Assembly: GCF_001885765.1 (NCBI RefSeq) | Contig: NZ_JXKD01000019.1 | Location: 1-36,689 of the forward strand | Length of the DNA stretch: 36,689 bases | From: Enterococcus aquimarinus | GTDB taxonomy: Bacteria > Bacillota > Bacilli > Lactobacillales > Enterococcaceae | Reading direction: 5' to 3' | Shown here: positions 28,232 through 36,689 of the stretch, piece after piece | Layout: every line of letters starts with the position of its first letter | Position numbering within the stretch: the first letter of the stretch is position 1 | Notes under the pieces: model-generated | Told to the model about the DNA's origin: nothing | The model's input: the letters and a program-made list of their open reading frames with translations, nothing else | Database searches by the model: none | Program-made: the position numbers and the translations under genes

Positions 28232-28960
28232 TTATTTATGACAAACAAAAAACCATCGACGACTTTTTTCATTCGGTTCACTATCAATGAAGTCCGCATA
28301 GACCTCAACTTTTTGAAAGCCTGCATTTTCGAGCATCAAGCCATACGTTTCTAAAGGATATGTTTTTTCTTGATGTAATTCATCTTCTCGCGTAAACGAA
28401 CCATCTTCTTCTTGCACAAAAAACGTAAGAAAGTGTTCAATACTATGTTTTTCTTCACCCGCATAGCTTTCCCATAGAAAAGCAAATTCCTCGGTTTGAT
28501 AATGATAACTATAACTAGGAAAGACCTCGTCAATTTGATACGTGGAGTGAACGTCAAAGATAAATGTCCCTTCGTCTTCTAAAATTTGATAGACTTCATC
28601 AAATACTTGTTGGACTTCCATCTCATTTTTCATATAGCACAGTGAATCGGAAAAACACGTGACCGCTTCATAAGTCCCTGTGTCCGCTAAATCGAGCATG
28701 TCGCCTTCAACAAATTGAATTTCGACATCACTTTCACGCGCACGTTCACTCGCAATCATTAACATTTCCTCGGATAAATCTAAAGCCGTCACGTCAAACC
28801 CATTACGGGCAAATTCCACTGCTAGAGCACCTGTACCGCAAGCGAGTTCCAAAATTTGTTTCTTTTGACCAAGATGACGTAATGAAAATTCCAGCCAACG
28901 TTGATATAAACTGGTATCCATCACTTCGTCATAGACAAAAGCAAATGTTTCATAAGCCAT
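28232..28960 (-). CDS. yqeM: Class I SAM-dependent methyltransferase (YqeM)
   Basis: Predicted methyltransferase of 242 residues; substrate unknown. The SAM-binding motif I is LELACGTGAL (residues 37-46), followed by VTALDLSEEML and the acidic VEGDMLDL and TCFSDSLCYM segments. It lies one base after rsfS, which is the usual place of yqeM in Firmicutes, and is the last gene of the cluster. Confidence 0.9.
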   Translation of the reverse strand: MAYETFAFVYDEVMDTSLYQRWLEFSLRHLGQKKQILELACGTGALAVEFARNGFDVTALDLSEEMLMIASERARESDVEIQFVEGDMLDLADTGTYEAVTCFSDSLCYMKNEMEVQQVFDEVYQILEDEGTFIFDVHSTYQIDEVFPSYSYHYQTEEFAFLWESYAGEEKHSIEHFLTFFVQEEDGSFTREDELHQEKTYPLETYGLMLENAGFQKVEVYADFIDSEPNEKSRRWFFVCHK

Positions 28961-28961
28961 C

Positions 28962-29318
28962 TTACTCGTCGATCCAATCTGAAATGGCTACGAGTGGTGC
29001 ATCAGACCATAATTTTTCTAAGTTGTAGAATGCTCGTTCAGAAGTACTGAAGACATGAACAATCACATCACCTAAATCAATTAAAATCCATTTTCCACCG
29101 TCTTTTCCTTCCACACGGCGAATTTGAACCTTCGCTTTTTGTTCTTCTTCAATAATGGCATCCACAATCGCCGAAATTTGACGGTCTGTGTTTGCTGAAC
29201 AAATCAAAAAGTAATCGGCTAACAGTGAGATTTCTTTTACTTCTAACGCCATAATATCCTCTGCTCGTTTACTATCGGCTGCTTTGACTGCAATTTCTAA
29301 CATTTGTTTACTATCTAT
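28962..29318 (-). CDS. rsfS: Ribosomal silencing factor RsfS, apparently with an AUA start codon
   Basis: Binds ribosomal protein L14 and blocks subunit joining when nutrients are scarce. Family segments: AVKAADSKRAEDIMALEV, ADYFLICSANTDRQISAI and the ending ALVAISDWIDE-like region. The first ATG (29303) is 21 bases from a strong AGGAGGAG. In contrast an in-frame ATA (29318-29316) is 6 bases from it and gives (I/M)DSKQMLEIAV, which aligns with the family's MNSKxxL start. The extended form has 118 residues. If ATG is used instead, the protein spans 28962-29303 (113 residues). The yqeK stop overlaps the ribosome site. Confidence 0.93.
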   Translation of the reverse strand: MDSKQMLEIAVKAADSKRAEDIMALEVKEISLLADYFLICSANTDRQISAIVDAIIEEEQKAKVQIRRVEGKDGGKWILIDLGDVIVHVFSTSERAFYNLEKLWSDAPLVAISDWIDE

Positions 29319-29330
29319 GATAATCTCCTC

Positions 29331-29921
29331 CTATGAATGTTTCGCAACCCATTGATTGTATGTCTCAATGGTTTTTGGATAAATTGGAACGTTTTTTCCA
29401 ATCAAATATTGTAACGTTTGTTTTGTTTCAAAAGCAACTGCCTGATTTAAGTCGAGTACCGCTAAGCGCCTTGCTTCTTCAACGCCAGGAAAATCTCGGC
29501 CTGGTTCAATGTAATCGGCCACGTAAATAATTTTACTGAGCAGACTCATCTGAGGTGCTCCCGTGGTATGTAAGCGAATGGCTTCTAGAATATCATGATC
29601 AGTAATTCCTAGTTCATGCTCGACAAAGTAGGCACCTACTAAGCCGTGCCAAATGGCGTTCCCCCAGCGAAGTAAATTCAAGTCAAATCCCTTGTTCTCA
29701 ATGATAAAACGAAACTCATCAGCACTGCGTTCTTTCGCGTAATCATGCGTAAGCGCGGCGATACTCGCTTTTTCAACCGAACACCCATACCGTTTCGCTA
29801 AAGCAATCGCACTTTGTTCCACTCCAAGCACATGTTCAAAGCGCGCTTCACTCATTTGCATCTGAACTTGTTGCACTAAAAGCAAACGCGCTTCTTCGGT
29901 ATACGGATTAAGTTTAATCAT
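29331..29921 (-). CDS. yqeK: YqeK, HD-domain Ap4A hydrolase
   Basis: HD-superfamily phosphohydrolase; YqeK proteins split diadenosine tetraphosphate symmetrically. In 196 residues the metal ligands are visible: His30 (RFEHVLGVEQ), His59-Asp60 (ALTHDYAKE), and a downstream H-x-GLVGA and RLHTTG. The ATG at 29921 overlaps the nadD stop by 8 bases, so translation is coupled. This order (nadD-yqeK-rsfS) is standard. Confidence 0.95.
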   Translation of the reverse strand: MIKLNPYTEEARLLLVQQVQMQMSEARFEHVLGVEQSAIALAKRYGCSVEKASIAALTHDYAKERSADEFRFIIENKGFDLNLLRWGNAIWHGLVGAYFVEHELGITDHDILEAIRLHTTGAPQMSLLSKIIYVADYIEPGRDFPGVEEARRLAVLDLNQAVAFETKQTLQYLIGKNVPIYPKTIETYNQWVAKHS

Positions 29922-30558
29922 TGCGATACAACCCCATTTCCTGAATATACTGATTGACTTTTTGAGGGACAAAATATTGAATCGAACATCCTTGCGCGAC
30001 TTTTTGTCGAATCATCGTTGAGCTAATTTCCATTAATGGTACATCGACCCAAATAAGTGGGTACGGCGTTTCTTTTGGATAACCAGGACGTTGAATCCCG
30101 ACAAATTGTACAAGATCGACTAGTTCATCAATCCGGTGCCATGTTGGTAAGTAATCGACCATGTCGCCACCAATAATGAAGAAATAATCAGTATCAGGAT
30201 TTTTTTCTTTCAACGCAACCAGCGTATCATACGTATAACTTTTGCCGCCACGTTCAAGTTCAATCGTTTCAACGTCTAACAACGGATTATCTTCAATCGC
30301 CAGTTGTAACATCTTTAAGCGATGCTCACTGGCAATCGTCGGTTTAGGATCGATGTGGGGCGATGTATAAGAAGGCATTAAAAACACTTTCTCTAATCCT
30401 AACCCACGACCAACTTGATCAGCTGCAATTAAATGGGTGATATGAACAGGGTTAAAAGCGCCCCCTAACAAGCCAACTTGTTTGCGAATGGTCGTTTCAC
30501 TTTTTTCTTCTTCCACAAGGGCCAATGTTCGGTTCTTTTTTTTGATTGCCATTGCCAT
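29914..30558 (-). CDS. nadD: Nicotinate-nucleotide adenylyltransferase NadD
   Basis: Makes deamido-NAD from nicotinate mononucleotide and ATP. The nucleotide-binding motif GGAFNPVHITH is at residues 32-42, and the second signature ISSTMIR near the C-terminus. The protein (214 residues) carries about 28 extra, charged N-terminal residues (AIKKKNRTLALVEEEKSETT) before the catalytic fold. The ATG at 30558 is 6 bases from GGAG; the GTG at 30570 overlapping yhbY is less likely. Confidence 0.95.
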   Translation of the reverse strand: MAMAIKKKNRTLALVEEEKSETTIRKQVGLLGGAFNPVHITHLIAADQVGRGLGLEKVFLMPSYTSPHIDPKPTIASEHRLKMLQLAIEDNPLLDVETIELERGGKSYTYDTLVALKEKNPDTDYFFIIGGDMVDYLPTWHRIDELVDLVQFVGIQRPGYPKETPYPLIWVDVPLMEISSTMIRQKVAQGCSIQYFVPQKVNQYIQEMGLYRND

Positions 30559-30569
30559 ATCACACTCCA

Positions 30570-30881
30570 CTAAATTTTATTAACTTCAAGTGAAATTTTT
30601 CTATATTTATCAGTCGCTGATGGTTTGTATACCACCAAAATCTTACCAATTGTTTGAACAACTTGACATTTTAACGCTTGTTCTAAAATTCCAGCGACTT
30701 CTTCTGGTGTTTCATCCGTGTTTTGCAACAATGATACTTTAATTAATTCTCTTTTTTCCAACGCTTCACCGATTTGATGAATCATTGCGTCATTTACTCC
30801 GCCTTTTCCAACTTGAAAAATTGGATTTAAATGATGCGCTTGACTGCGCAAATAACTTTTTTGTTTTCCTCTTAATGCCAT
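30570..30881 (-). CDS. yhbY: CRM-domain RNA-binding protein YhbY
   Basis: Ribosome-assembly-associated RNA-binding protein of 103 residues made of a single CRM domain: LRGKQKSYLRSQAHHLNPIFQVGKGG, then ALEKRELIKVSLLQN, with the GxxG-type loop VGKGG. It lies 10 bases after yqeH. In many Bacilli aroE separates these two genes; here it is absent. Confidence 0.95.
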   Translation of the reverse strand: MALRGKQKSYLRSQAHHLNPIFQVGKGGVNDAMIHQIGEALEKRELIKVSLLQNTDETPEEVAGILEQALKCQVVQTIGKILVVYKPSATDKYRKISLEVNKI

Positions 30882-30891
30882 GATTTTCTCC

Positions 30892-32001
30892 TTAAATTAA
30901 CGCTTTTCTTTTTAATACGGCTACCCCTTTAGGCGCCCACCCTGCAACAACGCAAGGTTTTGTAACAGTAATCCACCCAAGGCCAGAAAAAACAATATCT
31001 GTTTTTTCTTTGATTGAGAATTCATAACGAACCAATTCAGGGAAATCAGCTACTTCCTCTTCACGAGGTGGCTGTAATAACCCTCCGACATGTTTTTGAT
31101 AAAATTCATCCGCTTTTTCTAACTTTGTCCGATGAATATCTAAATCATTTGATAAGTAGGCCACAAACGGACAACGCTCACCTTGAATAAAATCAAAACG
31201 TGCTAATCCACCTAAGAATAAAGTCTGTGCTGGATTTAATTGATACGTTTTTGGTTTAATTTCTTTGTGTGGCGTGACAATTCTTAAATCTTTTTCGCCC
31301 AAATAGTGTGCCATTTGATGGCGATGAATAATTCCTGGCGTATCAATCAAGAAATGGCCATCGTCTAGCGGAATTTCAATTTTGTCCAATGTTGTTCCTG
31401 GAAAACGTGAAGTCGTTATTAACTCTTGAATACCAGAAGTTTGCTTAATAATTTGATTAATTAAGGTCGACTTTCCAACGTTTGTAACACCAACAACGTA
31501 GACATCGCGCCCGTGGCGATGTTCCTCAATCGCATCGAGTAGTTGGGTTAATTCTTGTGGCTTTTTCGCACTCGTTAATAAGACATCAATCGGGCGTAAG
31601 CCAACTTCATGCGCACGCTCTCTCATCCATTGCGTCATTTTAGCTGGTTTTAATGATTTTGGTAAAATATCCACTTTATTCCCGACTAATAAGACTGGAT
31701 TATCACCTACAAAACGATGTAATCCTGGAATCAGCGAACCATTAAAATCAAAAATATCGACAACATTAACAATCAACGCTTCCGTATCGCCAATTTCATT
31801 TAGTAATCGCAAGAAATCATCATCGGTTAATGACACATCTTGGATTTCATTGTAGTGACGTAGACGGAAACATCTTTGGCAATACACTTCCCCAGTCTCT
31901 AATCCTTTTTCTAAAGCCGATGCTGGTGTGAATCCAAGTCCTGTCTTCTCATTTGTTTGAATGGTGACGCCACAACCAATACATTGGATTTTTTCTGTCA
32001 T
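30892..32001 (-). CDS. yqeH: Circularly permuted ribosome biogenesis GTPase YqeH
   Basis: GTPase required for 30S assembly. The 369 residues open with a zinc finger (Cys7, Cys10, Cys41, Cys44) followed by a permuted G domain: G4 NKVD (108-111) precedes G1 GVTNVGKST (171-179) and G3 DTPG. A C-terminal domain follows. The ATG at 32001 has GGGGAG 5 bases upstream and overlaps the yqeG stop by 4 bases (ATGA). Confidence 0.97.
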   Translation of the reverse strand: MTEKIQCIGCGVTIQTNEKTGLGFTPASALEKGLETGEVYCQRCFRLRHYNEIQDVSLTDDDFLRLLNEIGDTEALIVNVVDIFDFNGSLIPGLHRFVGDNPVLLVGNKVDILPKSLKPAKMTQWMRERAHEVGLRPIDVLLTSAKKPQELTQLLDAIEEHRHGRDVYVVGVTNVGKSTLINQIIKQTSGIQELITTSRFPGTTLDKIEIPLDDGHFLIDTPGIIHRHQMAHYLGEKDLRIVTPHKEIKPKTYQLNPAQTLFLGGLARFDFIQGERCPFVAYLSNDLDIHRTKLEKADEFYQKHVGGLLQPPREEEVADFPELVRYEFSIKEKTDIVFSGLGWITVTKPCVVAGWAPKGVAVLKRKALI

Positions 32002-32525
32002 TTTAACTCCCCTTGCCATTTCATTTCTGGATTTTTCGCTAATAAATACTTCATAATTCTTCTTTCAAGCAAACGATTAAATTGGGTTTTCCAACTATCT
32101 GTTGCAATCACTGGTTTCACTAGGACACTTCGAACACCAGCGCTGTGAGCGGATTTGATGTCTGTCATGATTTGATCGCCTACCATAATGACCGCTTCTT
32201 TCGGTAAATTTAAACGCGTCAATGCTTGATTGATGCCTCTTGGAAAAGGCTTGAGCGCGCGCGCAATAAAATCAAGATTTAAAGCAGTTAGTGCCTTTGC
32301 TACCCGATCATGGTTATTATTTGAAACCACGATGACGGGAATCTTTGCTGCAGCCATCGTTGCTAACCAAGCCCGTAATTCTTCGGTACCATTGGGGTTG
32401 TCCCAAGCAATCAAGGTATTATCTAAATCTGCTAAGATCGCTTTTACACCTTGTTTCTCAAGTTGTTCTGGTGTGATTTGATAAATTGCTTCTAACATCC
32501 AAGTTGGTTTGTATTTTGAAAACAT
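31998..32525 (-). CDS. yqeG: HAD-family phosphatase YqeG (subfamily IIIA)
   Basis: Predicted phosphatase of 175 residues, substrate unknown. HAD motif I is DLDNTL (Asp33, Asp35), motif II is VVSNN, and motif III/IV is KPFPRG...MVGDQIMTDI. The ATG at 32525 follows AAAGGAG. It is the first gene of the yqeG-yqeH-yhbY-nadD-yqeK-rsfS-yqeM cluster. Confidence 0.95.
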   Translation of the reverse strand: MFSKYKPTWMLEAIYQITPEQLEKQGVKAILADLDNTLIAWDNPNGTEELRAWLATMAAAKIPVIVVSNNNHDRVAKALTALNLDFIARALKPFPRGINQALTRLNLPKEAVIMVGDQIMTDIKSAHSAGVRSVLVKPVIATDSWKTQFNRLLERRIMKYLLAKNPEMKWQGELK

Positions 32526-32581
32526 ATTTTCTCCTTTAATGAAAAAATCAAAGAGCACCGCATTGTACTCTTCAACCCTTG

Positions 32582-32587
32582 ATTATA
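32582..32587 (-). promoter_or_regulatory. -10 element before the yqe operon
   Basis: TATAAT on the minus strand (32587-32582), about 57 bases before the yqeG start; no good -35 is seen (TTTTTT-rich). Confidence 0.5.
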
Positions 32588-32632
32588 CAACAAATACGAA
32601 CTAAAAAAAAGTTCTAACGTTCTATTTGCGGA

Positions 32633-33409
32633 TTATTCTTCATTCCCTTGGGTAATTGTTAAAATCTGCTGATAAGCCGTTGGGGTAGCTGCTAAAAAAT
32701 GTTGACGATCTTGAAGATCAAGTGGCTTCCCGTCGATGCGAGACATTTTCATTCCCATTGCTTCAATCAAGACACCACCCGCTGCATAATCCCAAGGAGC
32801 AAGGTTTGAAATATAACCCACGCGCCGTCCCATGACCATGTGATTTAGTTCAACACCGGCACAACCAGACATGCGAACGCCCATCGCTTGTTGGGTTACC
32901 TGTTGAATATCTCGTACATTCTCGCGATACATTTTTGTATTTACACCTAGTAAACCATCTTCTAACCCTAAGTCTAGCGGCTGAGCAAGGCGTTCTTCGT
33001 CACGAAAGACACCGACACTCGGTCCACCCCAAAGAAATTCATTTTTCATAACATCATAGACGAATCCAAGGATTCCTTTTCCGTCTTCATACACCGCTAC
33101 CATGATACAAAAATTCTCGCCTTCTAGCACAAAATTCATCGTCCCATCGATGGGATCAATAATATACACGCGGCCAGTGACGTCTTCTAAGCGATCTCGA
33201 TCATTTTCCTCCGCTAGGATTTTAGCTGTCGGATCAAACGTAGCAATTTTCGACACTATAAAATCTTGAATCGCTTTATCCAAATTCGTCACAAGATCTG
33301 TTCGACTCGATTTTGTATCCACGACGAGCTGATTTTCTAATAACGCACTTTTTAACATTTCACCGGCTTCCGTCATCCAATATTTCACTTCATTAATTAA
33401 GATTTGCAT
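32633..33409 (-). CDS. Inositol monophosphatase family protein (SuhB/YktC-like)
   Basis: Mg-dependent phosphatase of 258 residues. Metal ligands are visible as Glu67-Glu68 (ILAEENDRD) and Asp85/Asp88 in IDPIDGTMNF, with the C-terminal motif APWDYAAGGVLIEAMG. Substrates of family members range from inositol phosphate to nucleotides such as PAP, and the sequence does not settle it. It begins 4 bases after the UPF0223 gene, whose end contains its ribosome site; the pair is conserved as yktA-yktC in Bacilli. Confidence 0.93.
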   Translation of the reverse strand: MQILINEVKYWMTEAGEMLKSALLENQLVVDTKSSRTDLVTNLDKAIQDFIVSKIATFDPTAKILAEENDRDRLEDVTGRVYIIDPIDGTMNFVLEGENFCIMVAVYEDGKGILGFVYDVMKNEFLWGGPSVGVFRDEERLAQPLDLGLEDGLLGVNTKMYRENVRDIQQVTQQAMGVRMSGCAGVELNHMVMGRRVGYISNLAPWDYAAGGVLIEAMGMKMSRIDGKPLDLQDRQHFLAATPTAYQQILTITQGNEE

Positions 33410-33413
33410 GCAA

Positions 33414-33689
33414 TCATCCTTTCATTTTGAGCAGGGCTTTTTTATTTTCTTTCGCGAATTTTACAGTGTGATAGAGCGAGTAACCTGAAATCAGTTCAAA
33501 ATCTTTGCCTAGTCTTCTTTCTTCTCCAATACTTTTCACTACCGTTTTAAATGCTTGATATTTCTCTAAAAACACTTGATTCGAAATGCCCTTTTCATAG
33601 GCTTGTTCTAACGCTTCCCATAAATCCATGACGGTAATCATTTGATTGGTGGTCCACTGAATGTCAATTGGGTATTCATAATCTTTCAT
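33414..33689 (-). CDS. UPF0223 family protein (YktA-like)
   Basis: Small protein of 91 residues of unknown function. The pattern YEYPIDIQWTTNQMITVMDLWEALEQAYEKGI and the ending SGYSLYHTVKFAKENKK identify UPF0223. The ATG at 33689 follows GAGG. It is first in a two-gene unit with the phosphatase gene. Confidence 0.93.
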   Translation of the reverse strand: MKDYEYPIDIQWTTNQMITVMDLWEALEQAYEKGISNQVFLEKYQAFKTVVKSIGEERRLGKDFELISGYSLYHTVKFAKENKKALLKMKG

Positions 33690-33727
33690 TTTTTAAAACC
33701 TCGATCATTTTTATATTTACTGCTTCT

Positions 33728-33736
33728 ATTTTAACA
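33728..33736 (-). promoter_or_regulatory. Putative UPF0223 gene promoter (extended -10)
   Basis: TGTTAAAAT on the minus strand, about 38 bases before the ATG; no clear -35. Confidence 0.5.
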
Positions 33737-33779
33737 TAACTTCAAAGAAAACCAAAAGTCAACCAGACCCGCCCGTTCA

Positions 33780-34075
33780 ACTTATCCACGAATTCTATTC
33801 TAGTCAGGCGTTTACTAGACTGGGTTCTACAACTTTTAGTGTTCACGAGTGATATTCGTATCATCCTTCAACACTTTTTTCTGGATAGATCATTTTTAGT
33901 ATTCCTACAGTTTGAAGCTTTCTAGCTGAAGTGTTACACAAAAGCCTGTGACTGTATCCGTAGGCTCGATGCGGTCTCTCATCTACCCCTTACAAAGCGA
34001 TTTTTCTTAGAGTAGCGCGATTCCATCCACACCATTTGGCGAAGAATTCCTTGTTTGCCTCTTTTTGATGGAAAT
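33780..34075. repeat. Non-coding segment resembling a dispersed repeat or decayed mobile element
   Basis: Some 300 bases with no intact gene but a composition unlike neighbouring gaps (richer in G and C). It holds hairpins CTAGT/ACTAG (33800-33818) and AGTGTT-GTGATA-TTCG-TATCAT-AACACT (33838-33875), the latter followed by six T on the plus strand. The 13-mer AACTTTTAGTGTT (33831-33843) recurs inverted at 50-62. On the minus strand a frame stays open over roughly 33850-34060 except for one TAA, without a start or ribosome site. I think it is a remnant of a repeated element, but cannot name it. Confidence 0.35.
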
Positions 34076-34115
34076 AAAAAATAAACCCTCTAGAAGCAAG
34101 GCTTCTAAAGGGTTT
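34075..34115 (-). terminator. Terminator of the pyruvate dehydrogenase operon
   Basis: A 15-bp stem AAACCCTTTAGAAGC / GCTTCTAGAGGGTTT with one wobble (34101-34115 with 34083-34097) and 3-base loop, followed by ATTTTTTATT on the minus strand, 8 bases after the pdhD stop. Confidence 0.93.
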
Positions 34116-34123
34116 GTTGGCTT

Positions 34124-35530
34124 TTATGCGTGGATTGGTAATCCTAAAGCTAATTCAGCAGCATCCATTACGATTTCTCCTAATGATGGATGTGGATGAA
34201 TCGTTAAGGCAATATCTTCTGCATTCATGCCAGATTCGATCGCTAATGCGAGTTCAGAGATCATATCTGAAGCACCAACACCAGCGATTTGTGCGCCAAT
34301 GATAACGTGATCTTCGATAGTTGTTACTAAACGGATGAATCCTTCTGATTTACCAAGTGATAACGCACGGCCGTTACCAGCAAATGGGAATTTAATTGCT
34401 TTTGCTTCAATTCCTTTTTCTTTTGCTTCTGCGATTGTTAAACCAACAGAGGCTAATTCAGGATCTGTAAAAGCAACTGCAGGCATTGCTTTGTAATCAA
34501 CTTCTACTTTTTCACCTGAAATGGCTTCAGCAGCGATTTTCGCTTCGTAACTTGCTTTATGCGCAAGTGCAGCACCAGGAACGATATCACCAATTGCGTA
34601 GATGTTTGGAATGTTTGTGCGACCTTGTTTGTCAACTGGAATTAATCCACGTTCACCAATTGTCACACCCGCTAATTCTAAGCCCATATCGTCAGTGTTT
34701 GGACGACGACCAACAGTGACCATGACATAGTCAGCAGTAATTGTTTCTTGTTTTCCATCGACTTCGTAAGAAACAGTCACGTCAGAACCATTATCAACGG
34801 CTTCTTTTGCCATCGCTTTTGTAACGATTTTAACGCCTTTTTTCTTGAAGTCATCTTCAACAATTTTCACCATATCTTTTTCGTAAGTTGGTAAAATTTG
34901 TGGTGAACCTTCTAAAATCGTGACTTCTGCGCCTAAGTTCGCGTATGCGCCACCTAGCTCAGCACCGATAACACCGCCACCGATGATTACTAATTTTTTC
35001 GGAACTTCTTTTAAGTTTAATCCGCCAGTCGAATCAATGACACGACCTTTGAATTTAAATCCAGGAATTTCAATTGGACGAGAACCAGTTGCCACAATTG
35101 CATGTTTGAATTCATATGTTTGAGCGGCATCTTCTGTGATAACACGTAATGTTTTATCGTCAACGAAGAATGCTTCTCCTTCAATGATTTCTACTTTGTT
35201 TTTCTTTAATAAGAAACCAATACCAGAAGTTAATTTATTTACTACGCCATTATCTTTCCAATCTTGTGTTTGAGTAAAGTCTAAAGCAACTTCTTTTGCA
35301 CTTACGCCAAACATTTGAGAGTTTAATGCCTCTTGGTAATGATGACCTGCAGCAATTAATGCTTTGGAAGGGATACATCCAACGTTTAAACAAACGCCTC
35401 CGATATATTCTCTTTCAATAATCGCTACTTTTTGGCCCATTTGAGCGGCACGGATGGCAGCTACATAGCCACCAGGTCCCGAACCGATTACAACTGTATC
35501 TAATTCTAAAGCGAAATCTCCAACTACCAT
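34124..35530 (-). CDS. pdhD: Dihydrolipoyl dehydrogenase (E3 of pyruvate dehydrogenase)
   Basis: Flavoprotein that reoxidises the lipoyl arms of E2 with NAD. The 468-residue protein has the FAD-binding GSGPGGY (16-22), the redox disulfide Cys47/Cys52 in [13 protein letters not shown], a second NAD-binding [10 protein letters not shown], and the C-terminal dimer interface HPHPSLGE containing the active-site His. The ATG at 35530 lies 7 bases after the E2 stop and its ribosome site GGAAGG is inside the end of E2. Last gene of the operon. Confidence 0.98.
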   Translation of the reverse strand: MVVGDFALELDTVVIGSGPGGYVAAIRAAQMGQKVAIIEREYIGGVCLNVGCIPSKALIAAGHHYQEALNSQMFGVSAKEVALDFTQTQDWKDNGVVNKLTSGIGFLLKKNKVEIIEGEAFFVDDKTLRVITEDAAQTYEFKHAIVATGSRPIEIPGFKFKGRVIDSTGGLNLKEVPKKLVIIGGGVIGAELGGAYANLGAEVTILEGSPQILPTYEKDMVKIVEDDFKKKGVKIVTKAMAKEAVDNGSDVTVSYEVDGKQETITADYVMVTVGRRPNTDDMGLELAGVTIGERGLIPVDKQGRTNIPNIYAIGDIVPGAALAHKASYEAKIAAEAISGEKVEVDYKAMPAVAFTDPELASVGLTIAEAKEKGIEAKAIKFPFAGNGRALSLGKSEGFIRLVTTIEDHVIIGAQIAGVGASDMISELALAIESGMNAEDIALTIHPHPSLGEIVMDAAELALGLPIHA

Positions 35531-35537
35531 GTGTTTA

Positions 35538-36689
35538 TCATCCTTCCATTAATAGTAACTCTGGATCTGCTAACAGACGTTTAATATTGTTCATTGCTTG
35601 TTGTGCTGTTGCACCATCAACAATACGGTGGTCAAAACTTAATGATAATTTCATTACGCGACCAACGACAATTTCGCCTTCTGCATTCACAACAGGTTGT
35701 TGAGCAATTGTACCAACACCTAAAATGGCTACTTCTGGGTAGTTAATAACTGGTGTGAAGAATGCTCCGCCTACTGAACCAATGTTACTAATTGTCACTG
35801 TACCATTACGCATATCATCTGCTGCTAATTTACCTTCGTGCGCTAAAGCTGCTTTACCGTTGATTTCATCTGCAATTGCAAATAAACCTTTACGGTCAGC
35901 GTCTTTTACGTTTGGTACGTATAAGCCGTTCGCAGTATCTGTTGCGATTCCGATATTGTAATAGTTTTTGTAAACAATTTCTTGTGTTGCATCATCAATT
36001 GATGCATTCATAATTGGGAATTTTTTCATTGTTGCAGTTAATGCTTTTACAACATATGGTAAGAATGTTAATTTCGTATTTTGCGCTGCGGCAACATCTT
36101 TAAATTTCTTACGTTGATCCCATAGGTTTGAAACTTCTACTTCATCATGTAAGGTTACATGTGGAGCTGTGTGTTTGCTATTCACCATTGCTTTAGAAAT
36201 TGCTTTACGCATTGGTGTTAATTTTTCACGTGTTTCCATTTCAACTAAGTTTGAGCTGAATGCTTTTGGTGCTTCTTTAGGAGCTGCTGCTTCTGCTGGA
36301 GCTTGTGTCGTTGCAGTAGATGCCACACTTTCTTGGGCTGCAGGAGCTGCGACTGCAGAACCGCCAGCTAAGAATGCTTGGATATCTTCTTTTGTCACAC
36401 GTCCACCTTTACCAGTTGGTGTCACTTGTGTAATATCCACGTCATTTTTACGTGCAAATTGACGAACAGATGGCATTGCTAAAACAGTTGCATTTGGATT
36501 CGCTGCCGCCACAACCGGTGCGCTTCCAGCAGACGCTGTTTCTGCTTTAGGTGCTGCTGTTGGTTCTGCAACAGATGCTGCAGTGTTATGACCAGGTGCG
36601 TCAATTTCAACTAACACATCACCGACGTTCGCAACAACGCCTTCTGCTACAACAATATTTGTGACTGTTCCAGTTACTGGAGATGGAAT
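35538..36689 (-). CDS. pdhC: Dihydrolipoamide acetyltransferase (E2 of pyruvate dehydrogenase), 5' end outside window
   Basis: Core acyltransferase of the complex. The visible 383 residues begin in the second half of a lipoyl domain ([14 protein letters not shown], then [12 protein letters not shown]), followed by an Ala/Pro/Glu-rich linker, the E1/E3-binding domain ([18 protein letters not shown]...[10 protein letters not shown]), a second Ala-rich linker and the catalytic domain with the active-site [10 protein letters not shown]. The frame is open to the window edge; the lipoyl lysine and the N-terminus lie beyond it. A seeming ATG at 36617 is internal. Confidence 0.97.
   Translation of the reverse strand: MPSPVTGTVTNIVVAEGVVANVGDVLVEIDAPGHNTAASVAEPTAAPKAETASAGSAPVVAAANPNATVLAMPSVRQFARKNDVDITQVTPTGKGGRVTKEDIQAFLAGGSAVAAPAAQESVASTATTQAPAEAAAPKEAPKAFSSNLVEMETREKLTPMRKAISKAMVNSKHTAPHVTLHDEVEVSNLWDQRKKFKDVAAAQNTKLTFLPYVVKALTATMKKFPIMNASIDDATQEIVYKNYYNIGIATDTANGLYVPNVKDADRKGLFAIADEINGKAALAHEGKLAADDMRNGTVTISNIGSVGGAFFTPVINYPEVAILGVGTIAQQPVVNAEGEIVVGRVMKLSLSFDHRIVDGATAQQAMNNIKRLLADPELLLMEG

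Overview
The window is a stretch of core chromosome from a low-GC Gram-positive bacterium of the order Lactobacillales, most likely an enterococcus or a close relative (Enterococcaceae). Four things point there: the protein sequences, the gene orders hrcA-grpE-dnaK, rimP-nusA-ylxR-ylxQ-infB-rbfA and yqeG-yqeH-yhbY-nadD-yqeK-rsfS-yqeM, a T-box threonyl-tRNA synthetase leader, and many extended -10 (TGnTATAAT) promoters. No prophage, plasmid, CRISPR array or intact insertion sequence is present. Nearly all genes are on the minus strand; only a NUDIX hydrolase, helD and a putative small RNA are on the plus strand.

Layout: 1-120 holds an ISL3-like terminal sequence and the dnaJ terminator. 124-5055 is the heat-shock block dnaJ / dnaK-grpE-hrcA, controlled by two CIRCE operators around the hrcA promoter. 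5060-8816 holds hemW, a LacI-type regulator, an isolated divergent PurC-like protein and a DNA alkyl-transferase. 8865-15924 is a translation and RNA block: truB-ribF, then rimP-nusA-ylxR(rnpM)-ylxQ-infB-rbfA. 16120-18350 is thrS with its T-box leader. 18646-21730 (plus) holds the NUDIX hydrolase and HelD. 21912-25678 is a three-gene operon glpK - unknown protein - cls. 25889-26118 is a likely structured small RNA. 26174-32525 holds yebC, tmcAL and the yqe cluster. 32633-33689 is a UPF0223 gene with an inositol-monophosphatase-family gene. 33780-34075 is a non-coding, repeat-like segment. 34124-36689 is the end of the pyruvate dehydrogenase operon (E2 incomplete, E3 complete).

How it fits together: most genes serve protein folding, translation initiation, ribosome and tRNA maturation, NAD/FAD synthesis and central metabolism. 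The most original unit is glpK-orf-cls. Cardiolipin synthase of the phospholipase-D type releases glycerol when it joins two phosphatidylglycerols, and glycerol kinase in the same operon could return that glycerol to glycerol-3-phosphate. The GlpK lacks the histidine that HPr phosphorylates in its enterococcal and Bacillus relatives, which fits a role uncoupled from sugar control. Other points of note are an apparent AUA start codon for rsfS, a 31-bp perfect palindrome containing a CIRCE, a terminator-like hairpin in the rimP-nusA leader, the PurC-like orphan, and the small-RNA locus. All function calls come from reading motifs and gene order; no searches were run.
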